Of a stretch of 64,000 bases of DNA, positions 42,721 to 52,573 are shown one piece after another. The translations under genes and the position numbers were made by a program. The notes under the pieces are model-generated. The model was not told the origin of the DNA and ran no database searches. It was given only the letters and a program-made list of their open reading frames with translations. The number at the start of each line of letters is the position of its first letter. The first letter of the stretch is position 1. Origin of the DNA: Aradus depressus (taxonomy: Eukaryota; Arthropoda; Insecta; Hemiptera; Aradidae); contig OY759225.1 of the NCBI GenBank assembly GCA_963662175.1, positions 8,567,107 to 8,631,106 of the forward strand. The letters run 5' to 3'.

Positions 42721-43280
42721 CCAACTATAGATTTTTATCCCTATATCAGTTATCAGTGTAAAAACATAATTGTTGTCACATGTTTTATGTAAAATCAGTT
42801 CGATGTCGCTCACCAGGTGTCCTTATGACCGAGTTAATAAAACGGAACTGGGAGACAGTTTTCTCTATATTGACATGTATAAGGTCTGTAAGAAATATTA
42901 TCTCCTGTAAATATTTACGATGTGCTCAATATTTTTTTTACCTCTCAGTTTAAAATTATTAATCTATTACGTAACTTCCCCTATGCTTCTTGTAGCTGGT
43001 GAAGTAAAAATGTCAGGTAGAGGGAATGTAAGAAGGCAATATGAGAAGACATTTGTTGGAGGAGACATAAGTTGGCAGACCTGACAGTGACTTATTACAA
43101 AGTTGCTAGGTTGGCTCCCCTGTTCAAATGTCAGCCATTTTCGAGGCGGAGCCCTTCTATATGCTAGATCCAGCCACGATTTACTTCCTCAACTATAACG
43201 AAGTATAAAATAGTAATATAGTATGTATATAGTAGTAGAAAAAATAGTAATAAAAAAATAGTTATATTATATATAGTAAT
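42720..43280. other. Unassigned, with ACTTCCCC-family end
   Basis: ATTACGTAACTTCCCCTATG near 42970 is the family's start in reverse. No gene was found. Confidence 0.5.
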
Positions 43281-43284
43281 AGAA

Positions 43285-43620
43285 GAGGGCGCCAGTAGCT
43301 CAGTGGTATGCGTACTTATCTTCTGAGCTGAAGAACGTGGGTTCGAAACTCGACCGAGGCCCTTAGTTTATTTTATCTGGGAGGTAAAATAAACTTAAGC
43401 ACGCCGTCCTTCGGATGGGACGTTAAGCGATGGTCCTGAGCCTGTACGATGTCCGGAACTCGTTAAAGACCCCTGCCCTAGATGAATAAAAATTTAGGGT
43501 AGGCAAAATTTAGGACTTCCCCCACAGTAGAGTCAGGCTCATGTCCACCAGAGTGACGAAAGAGCGCTCTGGTAGTAGGCGATATGACCTCGTAGTTAAA
43601 GCCCGGGCATGAGTCATAAA
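43285..43620 (+). mobile_element. SINE-A, best full-length copy
   Basis: The tRNA-like head GAGGGCGCCAGTAGCTCAGT has an A box, and GTGGGTTCGAAACTCGACC has a B box. The body follows (CACGCCGTCCTTCGGATGGG, ACGTTAAGCGATGGTCC, GGGTAGGCAAAATTTAGGAC). The tail is GCGCTCTGGTAGTAGGCGAT, then AAAGCCCGGGCATGAGTCAT. About 335 bp. Pol III transcription from the internal promoter is inferred from the boxes. There is no A-rich 3' tail, only CATAAA. Confidence 0.92.
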
Positions 43621-43689
43621 ACCTAACAAAGCACAACATAGATGTAACTGTAAAGGGTTTTTTAAATATATTATTTAATAATTAAATTG

Positions 43690-43930
43690 TTCTACAAGAA
43701 TTCTGTGTCTGTGAACACGATAACACCCGATGGAATGAATATATCGATACGAAATTTTATATGTGTCCAAAGCCCTGAAAGGAAACCTAATGATTTTCAG
43801 CCAAATTGTCCAAAAAGAAGAGTTCCGACAGGGATTCAACACAAAAACGCCAATAATAACCGAATTAATGAATAATAATTAATTAATCAACAAGAAATTT
43901 TGTATGAAGATTCAGAAGTCACTGAGTAAG
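43690..43930 (+). repeat. ACTTCCCC-family central part
   Basis: TGTGTCTGTGAACACGATAA, TTTTCAGCCAAATTGTCCAA, and AAGATTCAGAAGTCACTGAG. Confidence 0.7.
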
Positions 43931-43934
43931 GAAA

Positions 43935-44015
43935 ACCTTAAGCAGTCTGTCCTTCGGATAGGACGTTAAGCAACGGTCCCGAGCCTGCGCGATGTCTCTG
44001 GTCATAGGCGACAGT
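43935..44015 (+). mobile_element. SINE-A fragment
   Basis: CTGTCCTTCGGATAGGACGT, then TAAGCAACGGTCCCGAGCC, then a jump to GGTCATAGGCGACA. Confidence 0.65.
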
Positions 44016-44185
44016 AATTAACAAGAGCATGGAATTTTTGACAGATTACATTACGTTGAGGGAGTTCGGGATCTGAGTAGGACTTAAGGGATCCAGTCCC
44101 AGGTACAATCCAGTATGACCTGGAACGGCCACATAGAGTCGAGAAATACCCGAACGTTATGAAAGTATGCATACCTCATTCTTTA

Positions 44186-44372
44186 GTTGGTCTAGTACCA
44201 AAGCGCTCCCTATTCGCTATGGTGGATATGAGCCCGGCTCGGGACCATCTTAAATCCCATCCGAAGGACGGCATGCCCAAGTTTTTTTACGTCTTAGATA
44301 AAAAAAGCTGGGTTTTAAACCCGCAATCATGACCTTAGTAAGCAAGCACGCATATTACTGAGCTAGCTCTCT
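44186..44372 (-). mobile_element. SINE-A, internally deleted, minus orientation
   Basis: AAAGCGCTCCCTATTCGCTA, GGTGGATATGAGCCCGGCTC, and the head complement GTTTTAAACCCGCAATCATG, ATTACTGAGCTAGC. The mid-body is missing. Confidence 0.72.
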
Positions 44373-44385
44373 TTTTAAAAAAAGT

Positions 44386-44505
44386 TTAACTCATAAAGGA
44401 ATTAATTTATTTAATGCCCTTTCCCACTCCTTGAAGTCAATAGATACAATAAAAAAATTTAAATTTCAACTAAAAATGTTCATGTTAGAGGAAACCCTTT
44501 ACACG
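44386..44505 (+). pseudogene. LINE-ATT RT C-terminus
   Basis: Encodes SLTHKGINLFNALSHSLKSI, then DTIKKFKFQLKMFMLEE and a stop. The pattern 'KG-NLFN-LP--IK---S---FK--LK-FL' is the shared C-terminus of CR1/L2/Rex-type LINE proteins. Only about 40 codons are kept, open to the stop. It sets the element's orientation and shows that the hammerhead-like motif lies in its 3' UTR. Confidence 0.62.
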
Positions 44506-44733
44506 AAAACGTAATTTTACTCTCACTTTTCAAAAACAATAAAATAACCACAATAAAAAAACAAGAAAAAAAAAAAAAACTTGTTTCACATCCAAATACA
44601 TTATTTGATCAAAGCTTTTAATTTTTTTTTTTTGGCAGAGTTCCTCCACACCTTAAAGGACAGTCGAATGTACGTTATTGTTTTATTTATTCATTTATCA
44701 TTTGTTAATTATTTAGACTTTTTTATACATTCA

Positions 44734-44786
44734 TTTATAACCTGATGATGGGACGTAAGAATGTCCCGAAATATCGTTGGGATAAA
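44734..44786 (+). ncRNA. Hammerhead-like motif in LINE 3' UTR
   Basis: CTGATGA (44742-44748), extra T, a seven-pair stem II GGGACGT/ATGTCCC with an AAGA loop (one G-U), and GAAA (44768-44771). Stem III can only be AT/GT with an ATC loop, leaving T at position 17. Stem I: C-G next to the core, then TTTAT (44734-44738) with ATAAA (44782-44786). Core and stem II are strong; stem III is marginal. Confidence 0.5.
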
Positions 44787-45084
44787 GACATTTCCGAAGA
44801 GTTTTTTGAAAAATAGTTATCTTAATTTTTATTATATTGAAAAATGTGTCTACTTATTATAAACGTATCTTGTATGATTTTCTTTTATACACTCATATAT
44901 TTTTATGTATTTATTTGTTCAATTTTTATTAATTTCAATGATAGATGTGTGACTCAAGTAGTTATAAATCTAATTTATAAGCTATCTTAATGTATAAATT
45001 CTTTTGACGTATTCTATTACCATGTATTGGTTTAACGGAAATAAATTTATTATTATTATTATTATTATTATTACCGCTGTCTCG

Positions 45085-46010
45085 TTATTAGAGGTCTTGG
45101 TGTAGATTCTCTCCAATCATGGCAGAGCTCCCTACATCCATTCTCCTTATTACATTCGTAACGACAAAGTTTCAGTATATTCTGAATAATTATCCTATTT
45201 TTAAATGAATTTACGAAAACAAACTGAGTTTATTAATTATTCAACGGATTTCAACGAGAATATGAAGCCATGTTTAGTGACAGAACAAGTTTGAGTTGCC
45301 ATATGGTGCCGTTTGGTTTTGACTCACATCAATACAGTTTGCAACAAACTTTTAGTAGATAGAATCAGGAACGCCGCACTACGGCACAACCAACTTTGAA
45401 ATTCTAATTTTTTCCTTATATCTTGTATCTTATCTAGTATAAGAATATATAATAATCGTGCAAAAATCCAAAATCGAGTTTTTCAACAGATTTTCAAAGG
45501 AAACCCCATAAGGACGACACCTATTAATTTTCTGCAGTATTGCCCTAAGACAAAGGGAATTCGAAACCCTAATTACTGCCTAATGTAATGAAAGTATCGA
45601 TATAAAATTTAGTATGAGGATTTAGAAGCCCCGAAGTAAATCAACTATCAGATTTTCAGTCCAAACAGTTGATTGATGCTTAAAGCGAACAACTTATTTC
45701 AACTTACAACTTGAAAATTATTTTAATGAGCTTGAAATAACTTATAGGGGGTGAGGAAACATTAATTCTCATAAAAATTATATAAGATGAATTTCTTTTT
45801 GAGGATTTTAATAAAGTAACACTTTTCAATAAAACTTATTTTGTAATAATTAAAAATACACATTACAATAACAGATAATTTTTATAATAATGATAAGTCT
45901 TATTTCTCTCTTTTTGGTCTTTGGTCATTCTCTATTTTTATTATTATATTTCTTTTATCATATTTCCTAAATTATTCTATCATAATCAACATTAGTCCTT
46001 TTTTGTTAAT
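45085..46010. other. Unassigned plus ACTTCCCC-family piece
   Basis: TCTGCAGTATTGCCCTAAGA, ATGAAAGTATCGATATAAAA and TTTTCAGTCCAAACAGTTGA (45540-45680) are family sequence. The rest is AT-rich with no gene. Confidence 0.5.
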
Positions 46011-46011
46011 T

Positions 46012-46135
46012 TTACATATTTATATAATATATAATAAAATATACATATTTATATAATATATAATAAAATATACATATTTATATAATATATAATAAAATAT
46101 ACATATTTATATAATATATAATAAAATAAAATGAA
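46012..46135. repeat. Minisatellite, 29-bp unit, about four copies
   Basis: ATACATATTTATATAATATA plus TAATAAAAT repeated with no differences visible between the middle copies. Confidence 0.92.
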
Positions 46136-46800
46136 ATTAAAAAAAAATTAATAATATTATTATTAATTTTTTTTAAATTTTATCTTATTTTATTTTGACT
46201 ATTTTTCTTTGTCTTCTTTCTTCTCACACTTCTCTATCTAGCCCCTTCTGTCTAAAATTAATTTCATTTCAAACCTTGTCTGGGCATCCTTTCTTCTCTT
46301 TTATAATCAACCATCATTATGCTCGGTCGATTTTTATTATCAATTTCATTTTTTTTTTCTTAGTTATGTAGATTTTATTTATTTCCTTTTTACATATTCT
46401 CTTTTATTTATATAGATACCTTTATTTTATTTTTTTCATCATAATGAAGTTGTTAATTTTATTGTATATTTTTTCTCCAATGTAGCACTAATTTTATTTA
46501 CCTATCTTTTTATTTCTTTGTACTGATACTATATTTCATTGTTTCCTGTCCTTTACTTTGGATGTATTTATTCTTAGGGAACCTCGGTGCCAGAATAATA
46601 CAATTTCTTTTTATTTTTCATTTTTCAAGACTTATAAATCACATTATCATCACAGAATTGACATATAAAAATAGAGAAAACAAAAATAAAACTGCATAAA
46701 ATGTGAATAAAAAGTAAAACAGAATAAAATCTAAATCTAATAAAACTCTCATGAAAAAATTAACAATGTTTGCACAAACGAATTGAACAGCTTGGGATAC
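46136..46800. other. Very AT-rich sequence, no gene
   Basis: Long T- and A-rich runs, no supported feature. Confidence 0.6.
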
Positions 46801-47266
46801 ATTGCATGCAGGGCCGGCCCTACCATAGGGCGAACCCAGCCCCAAAAGTCCCAGGGAGCGCCTCAGTGGTAAAGAAAAATAAAGGGAAAAATATTTTTTT
46901 CGCTTTTCGATATTTTGATTGGGAGCGTGGGGTTGACCTTATCTGTTGTTTTATTAGTTAGTAAAATAATACAAATAAATGGTCTCTTTATAAAAGTAAT
47001 TTTTGTGATAAATAAATGTACCTTAATTCCTAAATATTTTGTTTGTCATTCTACATCAACTCTTCCTATAGGTACTGTGAAGAGTACAGTGCCAATGAGC
47101 ATGGCTGTTTTCTATCGACAAATTAGACAGAGACTTAAGATGTCGAGACCTTCCAAGATCCATGCTTGCACACACAACTGGTATATATTAGGGGCAAGCA
47201 AGGGGAGCGCCATAATTGGATCTCGCTTCATTCTAAAACTTGCATCTGGCCGGCACTGATTGCATG
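46801..47266. mobile_element. hAT MITE with perfect 8-bp target duplication
   Basis: Element 46809-47258 (450 bp). The ends are CAGGGCCGGCCCTA on the left and the complement of CAGTGCCGGCCAGA on the right. ATTGCATG flanks both sides (46801-46808 and 47259-47266). The interior may derive from a transposase gene but has no intact frame. An 8-bp duplication with CAG...CTG ends is the hAT signature. Confidence 0.9.
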
Positions 47267-47267
47267 C

Positions 47268-47420
47268 AGGTTCGCGGGTTCATCTGAGTCGCTACTTTGT
47301 TCGGAGCTCGTATCATGTTCAAAAAACTGTCGCTATCTTCAATATCCGATATTGTGCAATTTTCTCGCTACTGTCATTCAATTTCATGTAATATCCGTCA
47401 GGCAAAGTCTGGATAATCAA
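47268..47420 (-). pseudogene. Possible piggyBac transposase N-terminal remnant
   Basis: Minus-strand frames give ISDIEDSDSF and, shifted by one base, EHDTSSEQSSDSDEP. Acidic S/D/E-rich starts with 'ISDIEDSD' are common in piggyBac-like proteins. Nothing catalytic is present. Confidence 0.3.
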
Positions 47421-47850
47421 TTCTAAACTCATCACGATTGTGAGACATTGTAAATTGTTGCTAAAAGACGTAAAAACTATCTCGATGTGGGATCTAATAA
47501 ACCCAAAGTACTTACATTTCAACGAAATCGCCCTTTTAAACGACGCTAGGCCCTCCGCACACGGAGCGACTGATTTGCAACTCGAGTTGCGCACGCAAAT
47601 GTTTGGTGACCTTGCCCGTGTGCGAGTGTGGGGTGCGACCAAAAGAGACCGATTTGAAATCAGTTTCCAACTGGTTGCGTGCTATCTTTTTTCCCAGTTG
47701 CAAAACGGTTTCAGTCGCATGGTTGCAAAAATTACATTTGTGTCGGAATAATGAGTGATCACCAAAACGTAACTCATAGCAACGAACTTTAAAATATGGT
47801 TTATATATTGGTAGTTTTTTTGAAAATTTATAAAAATTAAGGAAAATATA

Positions 47851-48056
47851 TGATGTGCCCATTACAGGATTTTCTTATACCAATAACGCTTACAGATCAC
47901 TGTCTCTCCCCTTCCCCTTCTCAGAATCATTTCATTTTGACTCTTTTGAACAGCGTTATCTTGAGAGTAGACATTTTTATTAAATTTTGGGAAGGGGGAT
48001 AGAGAGTGATCTATAAGCGTGGTTGGTATAAGAAAGTCCTGTCATGGCCACATCAC
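47851..48056. mobile_element. MITE-M, full copy nested in Harbinger element
   Basis: TIRs of about 70 bp: TGATGTGCCCATTACAGGAT, then TTTCTTATACCAATAACGCT, against the inverse starting TGTGATGTGGCCATGACAGG. The interior is short and non-coding. A shorter relative is at 13495. Confidence 0.82.
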
Positions 48057-48072
48057 ACATATTTAATGCTAT

Positions 48073-48291
48073 TTAAACAATCCAAAGATATATAACCACG
48101 GATGTATCTATTTTTGTTGACAGTTGACCTGTTTCATATTCTATAGAGAAGCGGTATTGATATTCTCTTCGTACTGCTCTTTGTAGTCTGCGGTATTGAT
48201 AATAGGCAATTATGTCTTCTTCATCTGAACTACTACATGACATGTTGCCAAAACTAGCTTCGTGACTATAAACTATGTCGACAGAGAACAC
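48073..48291 (-). pseudogene. Harbinger transposase N-terminal remnant
   Basis: From MSCSSSDEEDIIAYYQYRRL the frame continues QRAVRREYQYRF. Acidic-then-basic starts of this kind occur in Harbinger transposases. The DDE domain is missing; the MITE and deletion follow. Confidence 0.5.
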
Positions 48292-48479
48292 CGACTGATC
48301 CAGAATCAGCCGTGCTCGTGTACGGACAAAGGTTGCAAACTGGTTGTGCTTGTGACTATTGAGAAACTGGTTTGCAACTCGCGTTGCAAATCAGTCGCTC
48401 CGTTTGCGGAGGGCCTAAGACTACACAGATATCTCAAGGAAAATTAATAAGAAAAAGTCAGAAGAGGAGGTAACCAAAA

Positions 48480-49440
48480 TGAGAAAAAACCTAGCAACAG
48501 CGTTTTTGGTTTTTTTTAGATCTCACATCGATGGTTAAGAGTTAAATGATGAATTCGAGGTGGTGAAGTACATCGGAGGTGATTTATCTCCAATGAATTT
48601 TTTTTTCAATATTACATTTTTCCACTTAGAGGGTTCTCTAAGACAATTATGTGACTGTCTATAGAGCCACAAACGAATTCAGTTTCTCTTTGTAATAAAT
48701 GTTTGAAGATGGTCGTACATCTTCATTTCTTAATCTGTCAGGCTGGGTGCACCCTTTTACCCTTCATAAAAACAAAATTTCCCTTGTCTAGACATTTATA
48801 TCCCTTTTTTTCTCCCTTTCTAAGCCCCACATCTCCCTGTAATAAATCTATTTTGACTTCCCTATTGTTTTTCAAAGCTAAAGTAATTTCAAGTCTTATA
48901 TAAATAGAATTGTAAACAGAGAGATCAAGCACTGAAGGGTTCCGTAGGTGATGTTTAGGGCTGTGATTTATATACATTTACATAATTCTATCTATTAACT
49001 TCAGCAGCCTGTTTAAACATTATCTTTACGTTTTGGCCCAAATAGAATCAATTTAAGCTACTTTTATTTTTATGTTTTTGAGTTTTTTCGGCAGCTCAAG
49101 GATAGATTCTGTAAAGTAGGTATATACCTATTTTAATTTTTTTTTAAGCCATTTTAATTTTTTTTGTACATTGACGATTAATAAAAATTAATCCCACTTT
49201 TTTTCCAAAATGTTCCCACTAAATTTGCTCCTGTTTGGCCAGGTGTACGCGCCTTTTATTGAAATGAGTGCATTCCAGGAACCTCCAATTTTTCTCTTGA
49301 ATTCATTGTGTTCATATTGCGAACTTTTTATTCTGACTGTTTGTTTACTTTGCCGATGTAATTATTGTATCGACAAGATATTTAGGTTATATATGAGGAT
49401 TAAATGGGCGATTGGTTTCATAACAGCAAAACATTATATA
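48480..49440. other. Unassigned sequence
   Basis: No supported gene or repeat boundary. Confidence 0.5.
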
Positions 49441-49765
49441 ATATTTTACAGGTTATAAAATAAAATATAATCTGACCTCTCTCAGATTTTATTTATATTT
49501 GCAAGCCGGCTTTCGAGGGTGTCCTCATCATCAGGCAGTTTACAAAAAAAACATCATTAAGCAACAAAGAAACAAATTCTGCTGGTTACAGTCTATAAAA
49601 TATAATGGCAATAAAGTGATAAATAAATAATAATTACAATAAATGAATAATAATTTATTGTACTTATATGTATTTAACGCTTTATTGACATTATATTTTA
49701 TGGACTGTAACCAACAGGACCTGTTTCTTTGTTGCTTAATGGTGATTGTTTTTGAAGACTAAACC
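49440..49765 (-). repeat. Repeat H copy with inverted arms
   Basis: The minus-strand hammerhead at 49492-49546 is followed by an arm (49557-49635) that reappears inverted at 49683-49757 (TTAAGCAACAAAGAAACA; GGTTACAGTC(T/C)ATAAAATA). The second arm lacks its own ribozyme. The AACAGGACCTG segment matches 28.6 kb. Confidence 0.78.
49492..49546 (-). ncRNA. Type I hammerhead ribozyme motif, best copy
   Basis: Minus strand. CTGATGA lies at 49534-49528, then an extra T, stem II GAGG-ACAC-CCTC, and GAAA (49514-49511). Stem III is AGCC/GGCT with T at position 17; predicted cleavage lies between 49503 and 49502. Stem I is complete: TGC/GCA next to the core, a small internal loop (AAC/AA), then TTTGTA with TATAAA (one G-U). 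T at position 17 is allowed but less usual than C or A. Confidence 0.75.
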
Positions 49766-49807
49766 TCTCCCCTTTCTATTCAGGCGATTATGCTGAAAAA
49801 CTATAGG

Positions 49808-50076
49808 TGTCGACAAGGTCATATCTCCTACTACAAGGGCGCTCTTTCGTCACTCTGGTGGACATGAGCCCGACTTCACTAATTTTGCCTACTAAAAATT
49901 TGTATTCACCTAGGGTGTCTTAAACGAGAGGCTGGGGATCAACAAAGTATCATCCGAAGGACGGCGTACTCAATGGTTTTCACCACCCAGCTAAAAAATG
50001 TAAAGGTCTCATCAGGGTTTTGAACCCGCGATCATGAGCTCAGTAAGCAAGCATACCACTGAGCTACCGGCGCTCT
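49808..50076 (-). mobile_element. SINE-A, minus orientation
   Basis: AAGGTCATATCTCCTACTAC, TCATCCGAAGGACGGCGTAC and the head complement ACCACTGAGCTACCGGCGC. Confidence 0.82.
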
Positions 50077-50099
50077 ACTTATAATCCACAACGTCTAAT

Positions 50100-50180
50100 A
50101 ATATTAGTAATATTAGTCTTTGAAAATGTTAGTAATGTTAGTCTTTGAAAATGTTAGTAATATTAGTCTTTGAAAATGTG
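50100..50180. repeat. Short tandem, about 28-bp unit, three copies
   Basis: TTAGTCTTTGAAAATG three times with GTTAGTAATA/G spacers. Confidence 0.85.
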
Positions 50181-50589
50181 CTATAAGATGAAAAGACGTT
50201 TTGCTAAGATAATTTACTTAAAAGACAAATCTTTAAATAAACTAAGATGCTTTTTAAATTAAAAGTGGTGAAATTTTTCCAATCAGAGTAATAATTAAAA
50301 GTATTTTTCAACTCAATCGAGCTGAAGAGATCCCCAATATTACATTTTCGTTTCTCAGTATGCCTCAGAAGGAGAGAACTAAGTATTTTATAATCGGATC
50401 TTCCTCTAAGCCCCTCCTCCCCATTCTCAAGTTTCTCGAATTAATAAAAAAATATTCAATTTTAAAAAATTTCATTTCTTTTAATAGATCCTTTAATTTT
50501 CCGTCCTTGGAGACTAAGGAGAATTCGTCACTTATTATTTCTTGGGTATTGCGTTTCACAAGACTCTGAGTTTTCCGACCTCCTTATCG

Positions 50590-50885
50590 TCCATGATTCA
50601 CCTGCAATTCCTTCAGAACGAATTAACCAAATAATTTTTCGAACTCCCTCCAAAACCAGTCAACCGTTTGCACTAATATTCAACTACTACTACGTCACAC
50701 TAAATTTTGTATTGATAAATTCCTACCTGAAATTCTCCTTCCCTTCAACCGATATCGCTAAAATTTGACGGATTATGTCCTCATTGGGTTTCGAGTTTAA
50801 ATTGTGAAATTTCATGTCCATAAATTCATTACATCCGCCCAGTATTGTTTTTTATCATTTTTTAAATAAATTTGATTGGCGCCTA
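50590..50885 (-). repeat. ACTTCCCC-family, reverse orientation
   Basis: TTCACCTGCAATTCCTTCAG, CCAAAACCAGTCAACCGTTT, and TTCATTACATCCGCCCAGTA. Confidence 0.6.
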
Positions 50886-50932
50886 AATAGAACTAAATAA
50901 AAACAAATATAATTATTATTGTTAGGTTAGGT

Positions 50933-51263
50933 TTTATGACTCATGCCCGGGCTTTAACTACGAGGTCATATCGCCTACTACCACAGTCATTCCAGTCCAT
51001 CCGTCATTCTGGAAGACACTCTACTGTGGGAGTCCTAAATTTTGCCTACCCTAAATGTTTATTCATCTAGGGTAAGGGGTCCTTAACGAGTACCTGACAT
51101 CGTACAAGCTCGAGACCATCGCTTAACGTCCCATCCGAAGGACGGCGTGCCTAAGTTTATTTTACCTCCCAGATAAAATAAACTAAGGGCCTCGGTCGGT
51201 TTCGAACCCACGATCTTCAGCTCAGAAGACAAGCACGCATACCACTGAGCTACCGGCGCCCTC
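50933..51263 (-). mobile_element. SINE-A, full length, minus orientation
   Basis: Runs from ATGACTCATGCCCGGGCTTT to ACTGAGCTACCGGCGCCCTC. Both Pol III boxes are preserved in the head (GGTTTCGAACCCACGATCTT). Very close to the copies at 31.3, 43.3 and 56.9 kb. Confidence 0.92.
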
Positions 51264-51741
51264 AACTAATAGTGTAGTGAACCTTACAATCAGACTGTCT
51301 CTCTCTATTTTAACAGCTGATCTTCGTCTTTTGTTCTCCATTCATTGCTTGTTCACATTTTGTTTTTAAACAAAATGCGACTGGTCCAGTCTTTGTATAT
51401 TTATTCACTAATTAATTTACTTCACTCCTAACAGCTGTTTTTATACAAATAATAATAATTGATTTTATAATATATTAATAATTATAATAATTATAGTAAT
51501 TGTTTACATCACAATGTAGGTACATGTACAATACATTTAATTTGCTTTTATGTTCAAAACTACGTATATAAGTAACAAACAATGGATAGTTAGATAAAAC
51601 ACACATAATAATAGTTATTATGGATTTTAATTTAATAAACCTGAGAGCCATGGTGGCCATGTGGGCTAGAGCGTAGGGCTTTGGTCGAAGGGTCACATCA
51701 TGGTTTGTGGGTTCGAACCCCGTCCGAGAGTGAGTTTTATT

Positions 51742-52350
51742 GACGTGAAAACGTCTATTCGCTCGTTAAGCACAGTGATAGCCGGTCAAACTTTCTTGTG
51801 TTACAAAATACCGTCAGATTTCAATCGATAATAACTACGAGACTAATAATGCGATAACAACCCTTGAGGTCACAATGGATAGAGCATGTCTGTACGTGTT
51901 TGTTTTGGCTGTGACATTATCGGGCTAGTGTGGGCGCCGGCGGATGATTGTTGCGAATTAGCGTTGTGTAAAATTAGAAATTAGTGTAGCGTGATAACGC
52001 GTTTAGATAGGACGTTGATTCGGGTGTCATTGTAAAGAGCTTGAGAAGCACTACTAGGACTCAAAGTGAAACAATAAAAATATTCGCCGAAATAAATGTA
52101 AAAATCAGTATTAAATTGAAAATTGCAAGAAAATTAAAGATTTCGTCTCATATGAATCGTAAATATGCGCGGAATTATAGAAAACGCAAATAAGAGGAAA
52201 GCTCGTATCAAAAGGAATTTAAAAAACCTAAAAAGTCTAGTGCCGAGCAAATGCAAGAGCTACGGCAGCATCGAGAAGAAAATGAAAAATGATTTTATCC
52301 CGACGTTTTCACGGAAAATCTACGGCGTGGACCTTGACTACGTCTTAATG
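51742..52350 (+). mobile_element. Helentron-like Helitron, non-autonomous copy 3
   Basis: Begins with the hairpin GACGTGAAAACGTC and ends soon after CGACGTTTTCACGG and GGACCTTGACTACGTC. It is flanked by T on both sides without a target duplication, as expected for Helentron insertion between T residues. At about 609 bp it matches copy 1 in length. Confidence 0.8.
52139..52340 (+). pseudogene. Helitron ORF N-terminal remnant, with stop
   Basis: Same frame as in the other copies, but the KRK that precedes SEESS is followed by TAA, and the upstream initiator ATG is replaced by ATTTCG. An ATG in another frame gives a 66-codon ORF that is probably chance. Confidence 0.5.
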
Positions 52351-52439
52351 TTTTTTAGTAGATAGAACTCCCTCCGGGGGCCATGGATGTCGTAAATAAC
52401 TATATAACACCTTTATAAGAGACATAAGGCCAAAAAACA

Positions 52440-52573
52440 TTCAAAATTACATTTTTCAAATTAATTGTTTTGTAAGTGTCCTCTTAGGAGAGCTAAATTT
52501 ATCTCTTGATGACGAAAAATTGGTTGTCCGTTATGAGAGGTGTCCGTAAAGAGGGGTTATACTGTAATTACAT
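52440..52573. mobile_element. pogo/Tigger-like right terminus
   Basis: GAGAGGTGTCCGTAAAGAGG followed by GGTTATACTG and TA. This is the complement of a CAGTATAACCCCTCTTTACG terminus of the pogo/Tigger type. The left end is missing. Confidence 0.6.

Larger units (their letters stand above)
44380..45074 (+). mobile_element. LINE-ATT: 5'-truncated non-LTR element with (ATT)n tail
   Basis: The last about 40 codons of an RT ORF, then a 3' UTR with GGCAGAGTTCCTCCACACCT, a hammerhead-like motif and GACGTATTCTATTACCATGT, ending in (ATT)n. Copies of the 3' UTR occur at 31.1, 33.2-33.7 and 62.6-63.2 kb, all minus. Confidence 0.82.
47549..48415 (-). mobile_element. PIF/Harbinger-like transposon, non-autonomous
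   Basis: 867 bp with TIRs over 40 bp long: GGCCCTCCGCACACGGAGCG, then ACTGATTTGCAAC, against the inverted right end GTTGCAAATCAGTCGCTCCG. CTA on the left and TAA on the right are close to the family's 3-bp TWA duplication. It contains an N-terminal transposase remnant and a nested MITE. Confidence 0.78.
51650..52420 (+). mobile_element. SINE-B interrupted by a Helentron
   Basis: The left half, with the B box GGGTTCGAACCCC, ends GAGTGAGTTTTATT at 51741. The right half resumes TTTTTTAGTAGATAGAACTC at 52351 and continues to CATGGATGTCGTAAATAAC. The uninterrupted SINE-B at 24965 shows the join. Confidence 0.82.

Noticed and set aside
43285..43360. A functional tRNA gene
   Set aside because: A and B boxes are present, but the cloverleaf is not complete, and the same head is joined to the SINE-A body in many copies.
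50937..51265. 60-codon frame RAPVAQWYACLSSELKIVGS on the minus strand
   Set aside because: It is the translated SINE-A head; the frame is common to tRNA-derived repeats.
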